A stretch of 64,000 bases of DNA from Coriobacteriaceae bacterium (GTDB taxonomy: Bacteria; Actinomycetota; Coriobacteriia; Coriobacteriales; Coriobacteriaceae): assembly GCA_902364645.1 (NCBI GenBank), contig CABJEP010000001.1, forward strand, positions 240,375-304,374, written 5' to 3'. The position numbers and the translations under genes are program-made. The notes below the pieces were generated by a model that saw only the letters and a list, made by a program, of their open reading frames with translations, had not been told where the DNA came from and made no database searches. This document shows, piece by piece, positions 1 through 8,438 of the stretch (positions within the stretch are counted from its first letter, which is position 1; each line of letters opens with the position of its first letter).

Positions 1-76
1 CGACGAACAGACCGGCGTTCTCGGCGATACGGGACTCGATCTCTGCAACCTTGTCGATTTTGTACTGCTGGGGCAT
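1..76 (-). CDS. rplJ: 50S ribosomal protein L10, 5' end only
   Basis: Only the first 25 codons are inside the window; the gene runs off the left edge. The start reads MPQQYKIDKVAEIESRIAEN followed by AGLFV, which fits the N-terminal helix and first strand of L10, the base of the L7/L12 stalk on the large ribosomal subunit. A strong AGGAGG site lies 7-8 bases before the ATG at position 76. Its usual partner genes rplK and rplA lie about 34 kb away on the same strand, which is unusual. A probable attenuator precedes it. Identification is from a short piece, so moderate to high confidence. Confidence 0.8.
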   Translation of the reverse strand, partial: MPQQYKIDKVAEIESRIAENAGLFV

Positions 77-126
77 GAATTACACCTCCTCGAATTCTTT
101 CCGGGCACGGTCCGCCACAAGGACGT

Positions 127-178
127 GACGGGGGCATGTCCAAAAAGAAAGCCCCCGCGCTGCATGAGCGACGGGGGC
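127..178 (-). promoter_or_regulatory. Probable rplJ leader attenuator (terminator and competing hairpin)
   Basis: On the minus strand GCCCCCG at 178-172 can pair with CGGGGGC at 157-151 and is followed by TTTCTTTTT (150-142), an intrinsic-terminator form. A second copy of GCCCCCGTC lies at 135-127 and can pair with the same CGGGGGC, giving a competing hairpin. The placement just before rplJ fits feedback control by L10 or L10-L12, as known for L10 leaders. The pairing is seen; the regulatory role is inferred. Confidence 0.6.
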
Positions 179-290
179 GAGAAGACATATCTACTCGACC
201 ACCTCGGCTGGCGGGATATCCCATTAAGCTCGCGGGCGATGCCCGTTTGCGCCGGCTGTCTCTGGCAGCGGATTCGTGCGTGAACCGAAA

Positions 291-543
291 GTATTATGGC
301 GGGGACCCCGGCGTCGGTCAACGGGCGCGAGGATTCGTACACAAACCCTGCATACGCTCCGGTCCGAGGGGCCGGGTTGAGATTTTCGCTCGGTCAAGTC
401 CTGGCTCGCACGAAGAGCACATTAAGTGCTCTTCGGCTCGTGCGGAATCTACGAAAATCTCAACCCGGCCCCTCGGACCGGAGCTGCGGTAACTTTGCTG
501 CGAATCCTCGTGTCCGTTGAGCGACGTGCCCCACTCATAATGC
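291..543. repeat. Nested inverted repeat, about 250 bp, upstream of rplJ
   Basis: A perfect 33-bp inverted repeat occupies 356-388 and 452-484. Similarity continues outward imperfectly to about 291 and 543 (for example the GGATTCG and TCAACGG tracts, then a CATAAT-type hexamer at each end). Inside the loop is a second palindrome, CGAAGAGCAC-N5-GTGCTCTTCG (411-435). The left arm includes the likely rplJ promoter; the right arm looks like a diverged inverted copy whose promoter spacing is only 13 bases. No open frame of substance is seen. It may be a small non-autonomous element or a duplicated promoter region. Confidence 0.75.
293..321 (-). promoter_or_regulatory. Predicted promoter for rplJ
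   Basis: Minus strand: -35 TTGACC (321-316), a 17-base spacer, -10 CATAAT (298-293). It reads toward the attenuator and rplJ and lies within the left arm of the large inverted repeat. Confidence 0.5.
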
Positions 544-579
544 TTGGGTCGGTGGGCTGATGTGTTGCATCCCTGAGGG

Positions 580-1716
580 CTAAAAGGTTGAAATGAAGGT
601 GGACAGGCGGTGGAGGCCTTCGTCTAGGTCTTTGTCGGAGACGCAGTAGCTTAGGCGGATATGACCTTCGGTGCCGAAGCAGTCGCCCGGGACTAGGGCT
701 ACGTTTGCCTCTTCGATGGCTTTGATGCAGAAGGCTTCGCTGGTTAGGCCAAACTTTTTGATGCTCGGGAAGGCGTAGAAGGCGCCTGCCGGTTCCACTA
801 CGTCGAGGCCCATGGCGTCTAAGGCTGCGAGTACGCGTTCGCGGCGGGCTCGGTAGACTTTGAGCATGGGGGTTGGGTCGACAGTCAGGGCTCGGGCTGC
901 GGCGTCCATCTCGAAGGAGACGGCGCTCGATACTAGGTATTGGTGAGCTTTTGCGATCTCGGCGATGACGGGTGCCGCTGCCGCGAGCCAACCCAGGCGC
1001 CAGCCGGTCATGGCCCAGGGCTTGGAGAAGCTCTCGATGACGACCGTCTGCTCGCGCAGCTCCGGGCGTCGCTGGGCGAAGCGCTCGTAGCCGTCCACAT
1101 AGACGAGGCGGTTGTATACGTCGTCGCAGACTACGTAGATGCCCGCCTGGTCTGCCACGCGCGCCACGGCGTCGAGCGACGCCGTATTGAGGATGCAACC
1201 CGTAGGATTGTTGGGCGAGCAGATGACGATGGCCTTGGTCGCCGGCGTAACGCAAGCGCGCAGCGCTTCCTCATCGATCTGGAATTGCGCAGGCTCCGTA
1301 TCCAAAAAGACCGCCTTGGCGTGGTTGGCCACGACGATGCTTTCGTACAGGCCAAAGGCCGGCGTGGGGATAATGACCTCGTCGCCGGGGTTGAGCATAG
1401 CCATGAATGTTGCCGACAGGGCCTCGGTCGCGCCATCAGTCAGGATGACCTCGTCGGCCGAAAACGCAAGGCCCGCGTCCCCCATGTAGGCAGATAACGC
1501 CTCGCGCAGGGCGGGGCGACCGTTGTTCGGCGGATAGTGCGTGTCACCGCGGTCCAGTGCGGCGGTCACCTCGGCGCTAATCACATCGGGCGTGGGAAAA
1601 TCGGGCTCGCCGAGCGCGAGCGCGATGCACCCCGGATGCTGGGCGGCGAGCGCGTTGATCCGGCGGATACCGGAGGGCTTGAGCGTGGCAAGCGAGGTAT
1701 TCATGGGCAGACGCAT
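580..1716 (-). CDS. Class I/II PLP aminotransferase (aspartate/aromatic type)
   Basis: A 378-residue fold-type I pyridoxal-phosphate aminotransferase, cytosolic. Visible motifs are SPNNPTG at 167-173, DDVY at 198-201, and SFSKPWAMTGWR with the Schiff-base lysine at about 232. Length and motifs match the PatA/AspC-like group that moves amino groups between aspartate or other amino acids and 2-oxo acids; the exact substrate cannot be read. Start at 1716 follows a GAAAGGA site; an internal ATG four codons later is possible. It is divergent from the unknown gene at 1810. A HisC-like or MalY-like role is less likely. Confidence 0.85.
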   Translation of the reverse strand: MRLPMNTSLATLKPSGIRRINALAAQHPGCIALALGEPDFPTPDVISAEVTAALDRGDTHYPPNNGRPALREALSAYMGDAGLAFSADEVILTDGATEALSATFMAMLNPGDEVIIPTPAFGLYESIVVANHAKAVFLDTEPAQFQIDEEALRACVTPATKAIVICSPNNPTGCILNTASLDAVARVADQAGIYVVCDDVYNRLVYVDGYERFAQRRPELREQTVVIESFSKPWAMTGWRLGWLAAAAPVIAEIAKAHQYLVSSAVSFEMDAAARALTVDPTPMLKVYRARRERVLAALDAMGLDVVEPAGAFYAFPSIKKFGLTSEAFCIKAIEEANVALVPGDCFGTEGHIRLSYCVSDKDLDEGLHRLSTFISTF

Positions 1717-1809
1717 GGCGTTCCTTTCGTAAGGGTTGCACTAGGATAGCGCGGCGAGGCGCCGTCAGACGGTGTAACCTAAACGGAAACGAGCCGGAAA
1801 GGAGATGGC

Positions 1810-2472
1810 ATGGAGACGACCGCGCGCGGCGATGTACCAAAAACGCTGCAAACCATTGCGTATATCAGCATTCCCAATAGCGCCGATCTTGAGTTTTTGC
1901 TTTGGGACCTGCAGGATGCCATCGCCGCCTATGCACAGCTTTCCGGCACTACACTCCCCCTCCCAGTCGACTTGAAGGCAAATGACGCCGGCAGCGTTGC
2001 CGATGGCATCGTGCTGGCCATTGAAGATGTGGCTGACGATGAGACGTTGACAGCTATCGAGCAGACGCTTGAGCGCTTTGGCGGTACGGGAACGCGCGTC
2101 TATGCCGCGATTCGAGCCGCACAAGAGGGCACTGAGCAGGCGCGTGGGGCCGCCGTTCGCCTGCACAAGGCATGTGAGCGCCATGACCAATTGTGGTGTG
2201 GCGGCGTTGCCATCTGCGCCGGCAGCGGCATTGCGGCGCTTCGTCGCTCCCCGCGCATGGGACTCTTGCGGCGACCGTTTTCGGAGGCCATGGACAAGCT
2301 CGTGGGCGCCGTGCGCATGGGCTGCTCCGTCGAGCATGCACAGCGACTTGGCGGCGGCAATGCCGCCAACGTCGACGCCGACGGCATGGTTTGCGCCGAG
2401 CCAGCCGTGCCCGCGCCGATCTGGCGAGGCGTTCTGAAACGTCTGGGCGCCCACGCTCAAACAAAAATCTAA
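1810..2472 (+). CDS. Conserved hypothetical protein, 220 aa
   Basis: No family is recognised with confidence. The protein is soluble, with no signal peptide or membrane segment. The first half is acidic and helical. The second half has a Trp-Cys-Gly-Gly stretch (WCGGVAICAGSGIAAL, about 139-154) and a basic helix (RMGLLRRPFSEAMDKLVGAV), a pattern faintly like flavodoxin or NADPH-FMN reductase tails, too weak to name. An AAAGGAG site precedes ATG 1810. It converges tightly with the glycosylase gene that ends at 2474, leaving no room for a separate terminator. Confidence 0.6.
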   Translation: METTARGDVPKTLQTIAYISIPNSADLEFLLWDLQDAIAAYAQLSGTTLPLPVDLKANDAGSVADGIVLAIEDVADDETLTAIEQTLERFGGTGTRVYAAIRAAQEGTEQARGAAVRLHKACERHDQLWCGGVAICAGSGIAALRRSPRMGLLRRPFSEAMDKLVGAVRMGCSVEHAQRLGGGNAANVDADGMVCAEPAVPAPIWRGVLKRLGAHAQTKI

Positions 2473-2473
2473 A

Positions 2474-3037
2474 TTAAATAACAGCCCAGTCAACGGCTTC
2501 GTGCCAACGCTCGACAAGACGCTCCAGTCGCCAGGCGGCATTGGCAGGACTTGTCGAGGGTAGGACGACGGCGGGCAACCCCGTCCGATCTTGCAAGTAG
2601 CGTTTGTAGAGTCGCCCTGCCGTACCGCCGTTACAGACAACGACCTCGATCGGCGCGGCATCGGTAATGCGCTCGATATGTGCCGGCACAACGTTGCGAA
2701 TGCTCGCGTCGCTCGAGCCCTTAATGTCGCAACTCTCGATCACATCCCACAGGCCCACGCCGCCGTTCAGCAGCATAGATCGCTTGGCAGCAATGGAGGC
2801 ATCGAGCGTCGCGGGCTCACCGCTTGCCAAAGGATCGCCCTCGTTGGGCGGCACAGGCACACCGAGGCACGCAGCCATCACACGCCAAAAGCGATTCTGA
2901 GGGTTGCCGTAATAAAAGGCATTTGCACGCGAGAGCACCGAGGGAAACGACCCCAGCACCAAAACGCGCGAGCGCTGGTCGAACACAGGCTCAAACCCAT
3001 GCTCAATATGTTGATAGTCCTCGTCAGACACGGCCAT
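2474..3037 (-). CDS. DNA-deoxyinosine (hypoxanthine) glycosylase, UDG superfamily
   Basis: A 187-residue protein of the uracil-DNA glycosylase superfamily. The N-terminal part has VLVLGSFPSVLSR and NPQNRFWRVMA, matching the hypoxanthine-DNA glycosylase branch (family 6) that removes deaminated adenine from DNA in base-excision repair. Near the C-terminus, LPSTSPANAAW supplies the second conserved block. It starts 3 bases after the stop of the GH13 gene and probably shares its transcript, although the two functions are unrelated. The family assignment is fairly safe; substrate range (inosine versus uracil) is inferred from the family. Confidence 0.8.
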   Translation of the reverse strand: MAVSDEDYQHIEHGFEPVFDQRSRVLVLGSFPSVLSRANAFYYGNPQNRFWRVMAACLGVPVPPNEGDPLASGEPATLDASIAAKRSMLLNGGVGLWDVIESCDIKGSSDASIRNVVPAHIERITDAAPIEVVVCNGGTAGRLYKRYLQDRTGLPAVVLPSTSPANAAWRLERLVERWHEAVDWAVI

Positions 3038-3040
3038 GGG

Positions 3041-4417
3041 CTAGGCTCTCAACAGATAGCGCACCTCGTAGGGTGCAAGCTCAAGGGTACCCGTCAGCTC
3101 GACCGTGGGCGCATCGTCGGCAAGCAGGTCGACAAAGGACCCGTTGAGCTCGCCGGCGCCAAAGGTGTAAGGCTCGCCCACGGCGTTCACCGCCACGAGC
3201 ACCGTCGCGTCATCACAGGCGCGCTCGAACAGCAGCTGCTTGTTCTGGATCACCACGTTGCGATAGGCACCGTAGTTGAGAGCACAGGCCGCCGCGTCAT
3301 CGGCCGAGCGAAGGTGCGCAAGCTGCGTGATGAACGCCGTCAGCTCGTTGGGCGCAGGCTCATCGAGCGCAGGTCGCAGCGCCCAGTCACCATCGGGGCC
3401 GCCCTTTTCGCCGGCAATCCCCCACTCGCTGCCATAGTAGACGCACGGAATGCCCGGCATGCCAAAGAGCATGCCATAGACGGGACGCAGGCACGACTTG
3501 TCGGTGAGGATGCTTGCCAGGCGCGGCACGTCGTGGTTGTCGACAAACGACAGCAGGTGCTTGCCGCGGTAGATGCACCACGGATCGCCGCCAAACTGGC
3601 GATGCAGCGAATGCGCGATCTCGAACATATTGACCGAGTTAAAGCTGGAGTACAGGCCCTTGTAGCACTCGTAGTTGGTGCAGGAGTCGAGCATCTCGTC
3701 GTTGACGATCTGGTTGTAGTCACCGTGAAGCGTCTCGCCGATCAGCACAAAGTCGGGCTTGAGCTCACGGGTAAAGGCGTGCAGGCGACGCATAAAGTCG
3801 CGGTCGAGCATATAGGCAACGTCCAGGCGCAGGCCGTCGACGCCAAAGACCTCGGCCCAGCGGCGCACGGACTCGAGCAGGTAATCGACCACGGCGGGGT
3901 TTTGCAGGTTGAGCTTCACGAGCTCAAAATGGCCTTCCCAGCCCTCGTACCAAAAGCCGTCGCCATAGCAGGAATCGCCGTCAAAGCTGATGTGGAACCA
4001 ATCCTTGTACGGCGAGTCCCACTTACGCTCCTGCACATCGCGGAAGGCCCAAAAGCCACGGCCCACATGGTTGAAGACGGCATCGAGCACCACGCGGATG
4101 CCATGGGCGTGCAGCGTCTCGCATACGGCGGCAAAATCGGCATCCCCGCCCAGGCGGCGGTCGATATGGCGCAGGCTGCGCGTATCGTAGCCGTGGCTAT
4201 CAGACTCGAGCGGCGGGTTAATCAGCACAGCGCCAATACCGAGTTTTTGCAGGTAGTCGGCCCATTGGGCGATCTTCATGATGGGCGCATCGGGGTTGGG
4301 CGCAGCGTTGGCAGCCTGGGCGAGCTCATCCTCGGCAACGGGCGCGGCGTTTTCGCGCGGAGCTCCGCAAAAGCCCAGCGGATAGATCTGATAGAACGTC
4401 GTCTCGTATGCCCACAT
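3041..4417 (-). CDS. GH13 alpha-amylase family glycoside hydrolase
   Basis: A 458-residue (beta/alpha)8 glycosidase without signal peptide, so probably intracellular. The four GH13 regions are visible: DAVFNH (112-117), GLRLDVAY with nucleophile Asp199, LIGETLHG with acid/base Glu228, and FVDNHD with Asp296. The short N-terminus lacks the extra domain of neopullulanases, and the C-terminal 70 residues form the small beta domain. It probably cleaves maltodextrins or cyclodextrin-like oligosaccharides taken up from starch; the exact product cannot be told. It shares a likely transcript with the downstream glycosylase gene. Confidence 0.88.
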   Translation of the reverse strand: MWAYETTFYQIYPLGFCGAPRENAAPVAEDELAQAANAAPNPDAPIMKIAQWADYLQKLGIGAVLINPPLESDSHGYDTRSLRHIDRRLGGDADFAAVCETLHAHGIRVVLDAVFNHVGRGFWAFRDVQERKWDSPYKDWFHISFDGDSCYGDGFWYEGWEGHFELVKLNLQNPAVVDYLLESVRRWAEVFGVDGLRLDVAYMLDRDFMRRLHAFTRELKPDFVLIGETLHGDYNQIVNDEMLDSCTNYECYKGLYSSFNSVNMFEIAHSLHRQFGGDPWCIYRGKHLLSFVDNHDVPRLASILTDKSCLRPVYGMLFGMPGIPCVYYGSEWGIAGEKGGPDGDWALRPALDEPAPNELTAFITQLAHLRSADDAAACALNYGAYRNVVIQNKQLLFERACDDATVLVAVNAVGEPYTFGAGELNGSFVDLLADDAPTVELTGTLELAPYEVRYLLRA

Positions 4418-4517
4418 AGCAACCTCCCGGCAAGCTCAACACAACGACATCCATTGTATGCCCAGCAGGGTAGCTATTTTGGGACGGGGCTCTTTTAGCT
4501 ACCCCAGCCCCTTTCTA

Positions 4518-4584
4518 AGTTGCGGTGAAATACGGACTGTTTGCCGGGTTTATTGGGCTCAGCAGTCCGTATTTCACCGCAACT
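4518..4584. repeat. Palindromic repeat, family A
   Basis: Perfect 21-bp arms (4518-4538 and 4564-4584) beginning AGTTGCGGTG, loop 25 bases. A relative with the same outer ten bases lies at 14278-14343. It sits between the GH13 promoter side and the end of the MFS gene and could act as a hairpin at RNA level. Confidence 0.85.
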
Positions 4585-4599
4585 GATGAGGAGACGTGA

Positions 4600-5796
4600 T
4601 TAGGCGACAGGCTTTGCGCGGTGTATGGCCGGGAATAGCACCGTGATAGCGAGAATGACACCCACGACGGCAATCGCCCCGCCCGCACAACCGATCCAGG
4701 CGATGCCGGGACCCGACACCACGGCGCCGCCGACCGCGGTGCCCGTGCCGATACCGAGGTTAAACAGGCCCGAGAAGATCGACATGGCGACGGCCGACGA
4801 GTCTGCCGGCGTGTACTTGATGAGCTCGGCCTGGAACGCCACGTTAAAGGCCGTGGAGCAGCAGCCCCATAGCGCGCAGACGGCAAGCACTGCTACGAGC
4901 GACGAGGCTGCGGGGGCCATAAGCAGCAGAGCCACCGGCACGCCGGAGAGCGTGATAGCCAAGAATGGGAAGCGGTGCCCGTCGAACAGGCGGCCAAACA
5001 GCCAGCTGCCCACCAGACCGGAGAAGCCAAACGCCGTCAGCGTCATGGTGATGGCGCCCGCATCGACGTGCGCGACCTGCGCCAGGAAGGGCTCGATATA
5101 GCTGTAGCTTGCGTAATAGCCGGTCGCCATAAAGACCGTGACCGCGTAGAGCGCGATCAGGAACGGGTTCTTGAGCAGCTCGGGCAGCTGCTTAACGGTA
5201 AAGCGCTCACCCGCCGGCATGGCCGGGAACACCGCTGCCTGGTACACCACCGCGGCGGCAGAGAAGACCCCGACCACGGCAAACGTCATGCGCCAGCCCA
5301 CGGCCAGGCCGATGGCACGACCGAGGGGCAGGCCGAAAATCTGCGCGATAGACGAGCCCGTGGCGATCATGCTGATGGCGAGCGCCCCGTGGCGGGCGTC
5401 AACCAGGCGCGAGGCCATAATCGAGGCGACCGACCAGAACACGGCATGTGCGCAAGCGACCACCAGGCGCGCACAGACCAGGATGGGATATGTCGGTGCC
5501 ACAGCGGACAGGAACTGACCCAGAGAAAACACGGCGAGCACGCCGAGCAGCATCCACTTGAACTCAAAGCGCGAGGCAAACACCATGAGTGGCAGCGACA
5601 GCAGCATGACGCCCCAAGCATAGACCGAGATCATGATGCCTGCCTGGGCCTCGGTGAGCGAGAACGATGCGGCGATATCAGTCAGAAGGCCGATGGGCAT
5701 AAACTCCGACGTGTTGAACACGAACGCGCAGCAGGCGAGCCCGATAAGCGGGAGCCACTGACTGAGTGCGATACCACCTTGCTTTGTTTGAGCCAT
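4600..5796 (-). CDS. MFS transporter, sugar-efflux (SotB) type
   Basis: A 398-residue inner-membrane protein with about 12 hydrophobic helices. The first helix contains FVFNTSEFMPIGLLTDIA, a signature of the SotB/YdeA sugar-efflux branch of the major facilitator superfamily (DHA1). The RxxDA segment SRLVDARHGALAISM follows helix 4. It probably exports sugars, sugar analogues or drugs by proton antiport; the substrate cannot be inferred. It is a single-gene unit with repeat A just downstream of its stop. Start 5796 gives the usual short cytosolic N-terminus. Confidence 0.85.
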   Translation of the reverse strand: MAQTKQGGIALSQWLPLIGLACCAFVFNTSEFMPIGLLTDIAASFSLTEAQAGIMISVYAWGVMLLSLPLMVFASRFEFKWMLLGVLAVFSLGQFLSAVAPTYPILVCARLVVACAHAVFWSVASIMASRLVDARHGALAISMIATGSSIAQIFGLPLGRAIGLAVGWRMTFAVVGVFSAAAVVYQAAVFPAMPAGERFTVKQLPELLKNPFLIALYAVTVFMATGYYASYSYIEPFLAQVAHVDAGAITMTLTAFGFSGLVGSWLFGRLFDGHRFPFLAITLSGVPVALLLMAPAASSLVAVLAVCALWGCCSTAFNVAFQAELIKYTPADSSAVAMSIFSGLFNLGIGTGTAVGGAVVSGPGIAWIGCAGGAIAVVGVILAITVLFPAIHRAKPVA

Positions 5797-5971
5797 ATAG
5801 GAAAACCTCTCCGATCATCTAGAGCGGTGGGCGATTATAGCAATGAGAAGTCTATAAAATGAGCAACAAAAGAATTCTTGGAAAACGATCGTTAACAGAT
5901 GGCGCGCCAATTCTGCTTAGAAAGCAAGGTACGCAGAAACTCAATGTCGAAAACGCGGCTTCATCTTCGGG

Positions 5972-6799
5972 CTATCGCGCCTGCTCGGATACGCACAAGG
6001 ACACCCCCATGAGCACGTCAATTTCGAGCCAACTCGCAACCGCACAATGAACTAGCAAAAGCAGCATATAAGCAAACGCCCCATAATAAAGTCCCTCATG
6101 TACAAGCGCCGTCACTGAAAGTGCCGACGGCAGCGCCGCACTCGAAACTACCCATCCAACAAGAACCTGGATAGCGCAACTTGCAACCAGGTTCCATGCC
6201 ACCAGCAGCGTTGCGGGACGCGCGATTTCCCTGCAGGAGGAACGAAGCACCGTGACCGAACGCATGATGTAGCGTGGTGCAAACCGAATGCCTCGTAGTC
6301 CCCTCTGCTCCACGTCCGCATCTTCAATTAACACGAATACGAACGACGCGGAAAGAAGCGTCACGATTACTGCCACCACAAGCGAGCACAACACCCCGAG
6401 CTGGCTGCTCGCAAGCGAGGCAAAGACTACAATTGCCGATAAAATCAAGTGAACCAAATAAATTAGCAGCGCCCCAGAAATCTGGAGGGGAACCGTCGAG
6501 GCCAAGAGATAAACCGGAGGGGTTCGAGCAGGTTGCACCGTCTCTTTGGACCGGTCGACGGCAAATAATGAAAAAGCCACATTCGATAGAAGCGGGTTTA
6601 AAAAGGCCGCGACCACAGTGCAAATAAGCGTAATGGACGGATTGATATAGGCGAGCTCGGTTGCAACGTTTGATACACCAATTTGAAGCGCGCTCATAAC
6701 AAACAAGGGGATATATAACGCCATCGTGCAGCCACTCCGGCATCCCTTCGCCCGATCGCCCGATTCCAGAAAGACATTGAAGTTCTCTCGCAAGTTCAC
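5972..6799 (-). CDS. Hypothetical multi-pass membrane protein, 275 aa
   Basis: About six hydrophobic segments are visible: roughly 26-45, 58-75, 98-130, 138-160, 200-220 and 240-262. The N-terminus is charged and cytosolic (MNLRENFNVFLESGDRAKG). No family motif was recognised. It is lower in GC and uses rarer codons than the adjacent housekeeping genes, suggesting an accessory gene. Adjacent genes (MFS exporter and GH4 hydrolase, same strand) give no firm functional hint. A permease subunit of a two-part exporter (ABC-2-like) is possible but not shown. Confidence 0.6.
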   Translation of the reverse strand: MNLRENFNVFLESGDRAKGCRSGCTMALYIPLFVMSALQIGVSNVATELAYINPSITLICTVVAAFLNPLLSNVAFSLFAVDRSKETVQPARTPPVYLLASTVPLQISGALLIYLVHLILSAIVVFASLASSQLGVLCSLVVAVIVTLLSASFVFVLIEDADVEQRGLRGIRFAPRYIMRSVTVLRSSCREIARPATLLVAWNLVASCAIQVLVGWVVSSAALPSALSVTALVHEGLYYGAFAYMLLLLVHCAVASWLEIDVLMGVSLCVSEQAR

Positions 6800-6889
6800 T
6801 CTATACCCGTTTTCTTACTAGGCAGGGCGAACGAGCGCCAATATAAACGCCGGTCCGCCCATCCATGATTTCTAGTTTTAACGTCCAGA

Positions 6890-8263
6890 CTAGTCTGTCC
6901 AGCCGTCGATGTAGTCGCGGTTAAGCTCAAAGTACTGCGCGGCGATGTCTTTCGCCAAGGAGTACGAATTAACGAGCGGGTGCATCGCGAGGCTCTCGAC
7001 AATGTCGCGCTTCGATCGGTTAACGATGCCACGCGCCACGGTGCGCTCGTAGTACTTGACGCGACGAATCAATTCGAGGTTTCCCGCGGGCACAGAATCG
7101 GCTTCGACGCGATGCGGTACACAGCCATCGGTGGAGATATCGCACGTTGACTCGATGACATCTGTATCGAGAAGGCCGGGGATGGCGCCATTGTTGGGGG
7201 TGCACAGGATCATCTGCTGCGTCTTGCCAGAGCGAGCAATATCCATGAAACGGAGCGCAACACCTGCGTATCCGCCAGCATCTTTGCCGTACACGTCAAA
7301 CGTCCACGGCTTGTCGCGGTGAATACCTGTCTCGGCCGCCATGTAGTTGTTTTCGCGCATTCCGTACCACTTCTCAAAGCACGCGAGGCCCTTTTCGAAG
7401 TCGTTCTCAATATCGATAGATGCAAGCTCGCTCGTCATTTCTCGATTAATTTCTTCGATTAGTTCGCCGCGCGTCTGGGGCGAAGAGAGAACGTTGGCAA
7501 CGGCGCGCTCGCGATAGTAGAAATAGTATAGGTACTCATTTGGCACGCATCCGCGATTTAGAACGAGATCCTTCTCGAAGAACCTAAGATCCGTATGAGC
7601 ATATGCCCCGTCGTCGTGGATCAAGTCGGGCATGATGTCCTCGCCGTCAACCGTCACATTGCGGAAGAACGAGAGGTGGTTGAGTCCATAGCACTCGCCC
7701 TGAACCGATGCGGGATCAACGCCTTTATACTCGGCAAACTGATGCAACATGCCCGAGGGGGCATCGCAAATGCCATAAGTAAAATCGTAGCCCATATCGC
7801 GTAAGGCCTGAGATACGACGCCAGCGGGATTAGTAAAGTTAAACACCTTGACGCCCGGCTTTGCGTACTTCTTGATTAACTCGCAATACGAAGCAAGCGC
7901 AGGGACGGAGCGCATGGCAAAAGACACGCCGGCTGCGCCAGTCGTCTCTTGGCCAAGAACCCCATGTGAGAGAGCAATGCGCTCATCGCGAACGCGCATA
8001 TGGTCCCCACCGACGCGAATCGTCGTGATCACGTAATCGGCGTCCTTAACGGCCTCGACTGCATCGCCCGTCAATGAAAAATTAAGCGTGGGGCAAAGCA
8101 TGCCCGAGACATGGGCGGCAAGGCCACCGTAGATGCGCAGCTTCTCGGGATCATTGTCCATAAACACAAGTTCATCGATTCCAAGCGATGACGCCTGCTG
8201 GGCTATGCTCTTTGCCAAAAACATGGAGCGGACGCCACCGCCGCCTATGACCGTAAGTTTCAT
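6890..8263 (-). CDS. Family 4 glycoside hydrolase (6-phospho-alpha/beta-glucosidase)
   Basis: 457 residues. GH4 enzymes hydrolyse phosphorylated disaccharides using NAD+ and a divalent metal through an oxidation-elimination route. The N-terminus KLTVIGGGGVRS is the dinucleotide-binding turn; ICDAPS carries the metal-binding Cys and GLNHLSFF the Asn-His pair. The start at 8263 has a GGGGGT site; longer in-frame upstream sequence lacks conservation and crosses the intergenic promoter. Next to the RpiR regulator and PTS EIICB genes, so it probably splits the phospho-sugar brought in by that PTS. Alpha versus beta specificity is open. Confidence 0.88.
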   Translation of the reverse strand: MKLTVIGGGGVRSMFLAKSIAQQASSLGIDELVFMDNDPEKLRIYGGLAAHVSGMLCPTLNFSLTGDAVEAVKDADYVITTIRVGGDHMRVRDERIALSHGVLGQETTGAAGVSFAMRSVPALASYCELIKKYAKPGVKVFNFTNPAGVVSQALRDMGYDFTYGICDAPSGMLHQFAEYKGVDPASVQGECYGLNHLSFFRNVTVDGEDIMPDLIHDDGAYAHTDLRFFEKDLVLNRGCVPNEYLYYFYYRERAVANVLSSPQTRGELIEEINREMTSELASIDIENDFEKGLACFEKWYGMRENNYMAAETGIHRDKPWTFDVYGKDAGGYAGVALRFMDIARSGKTQQMILCTPNNGAIPGLLDTDVIESTCDISTDGCVPHRVEADSVPAGNLELIRRVKYYERTVARGIVNRSKRDIVESLAMHPLVNSYSLAKDIAAQYFELNRDYIDGWTD

Positions 8264-8312
8264 ATCGAAACCCCCAATTAGCACATTCAATATTGCATGG
8301 TTCGCCTGTGTA

Positions 8313-8327
8313 TGGATATTGTATCCA
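8313..8327. promoter_or_regulatory. Candidate RpiR operator
   Basis: The palindrome TGGATA-TTG-TATCCA lies in the 175-bp gap between the divergent GH4 and RpiR genes, a natural place for an operator. The site is seen; the binding is inferred. Confidence 0.45.
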
Positions 8328-8438
8328 GCATGGAGGGCCGCTTCCCGCCCCGGCTGCAAGGCGGGAAAGGAATTCCCCAAGGAGTTATTATTTACGCAAC
8401 GGAAGCGGCCACACACGTCCGGCGGGAAGGGAGCACCG

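Noticed and set aside
136..520. Two overlapping open frames (118 and 74 codons) on the + strand
   Set aside because: They run through the rplJ leader hairpin and the inverted repeat, have no ribosome site and no protein-like composition.
2591..4498. A 635-codon open frame on the + strand opposite the GH13 and glycosylase genes
   Set aside because: It is the mirror of two well-supported minus-strand genes; GC-rich codon bias keeps the antisense frame open. The same applies to the long antisense frames opposite feoB, the arginine permease, cysS, clpC, lysS and rplA-rplK.
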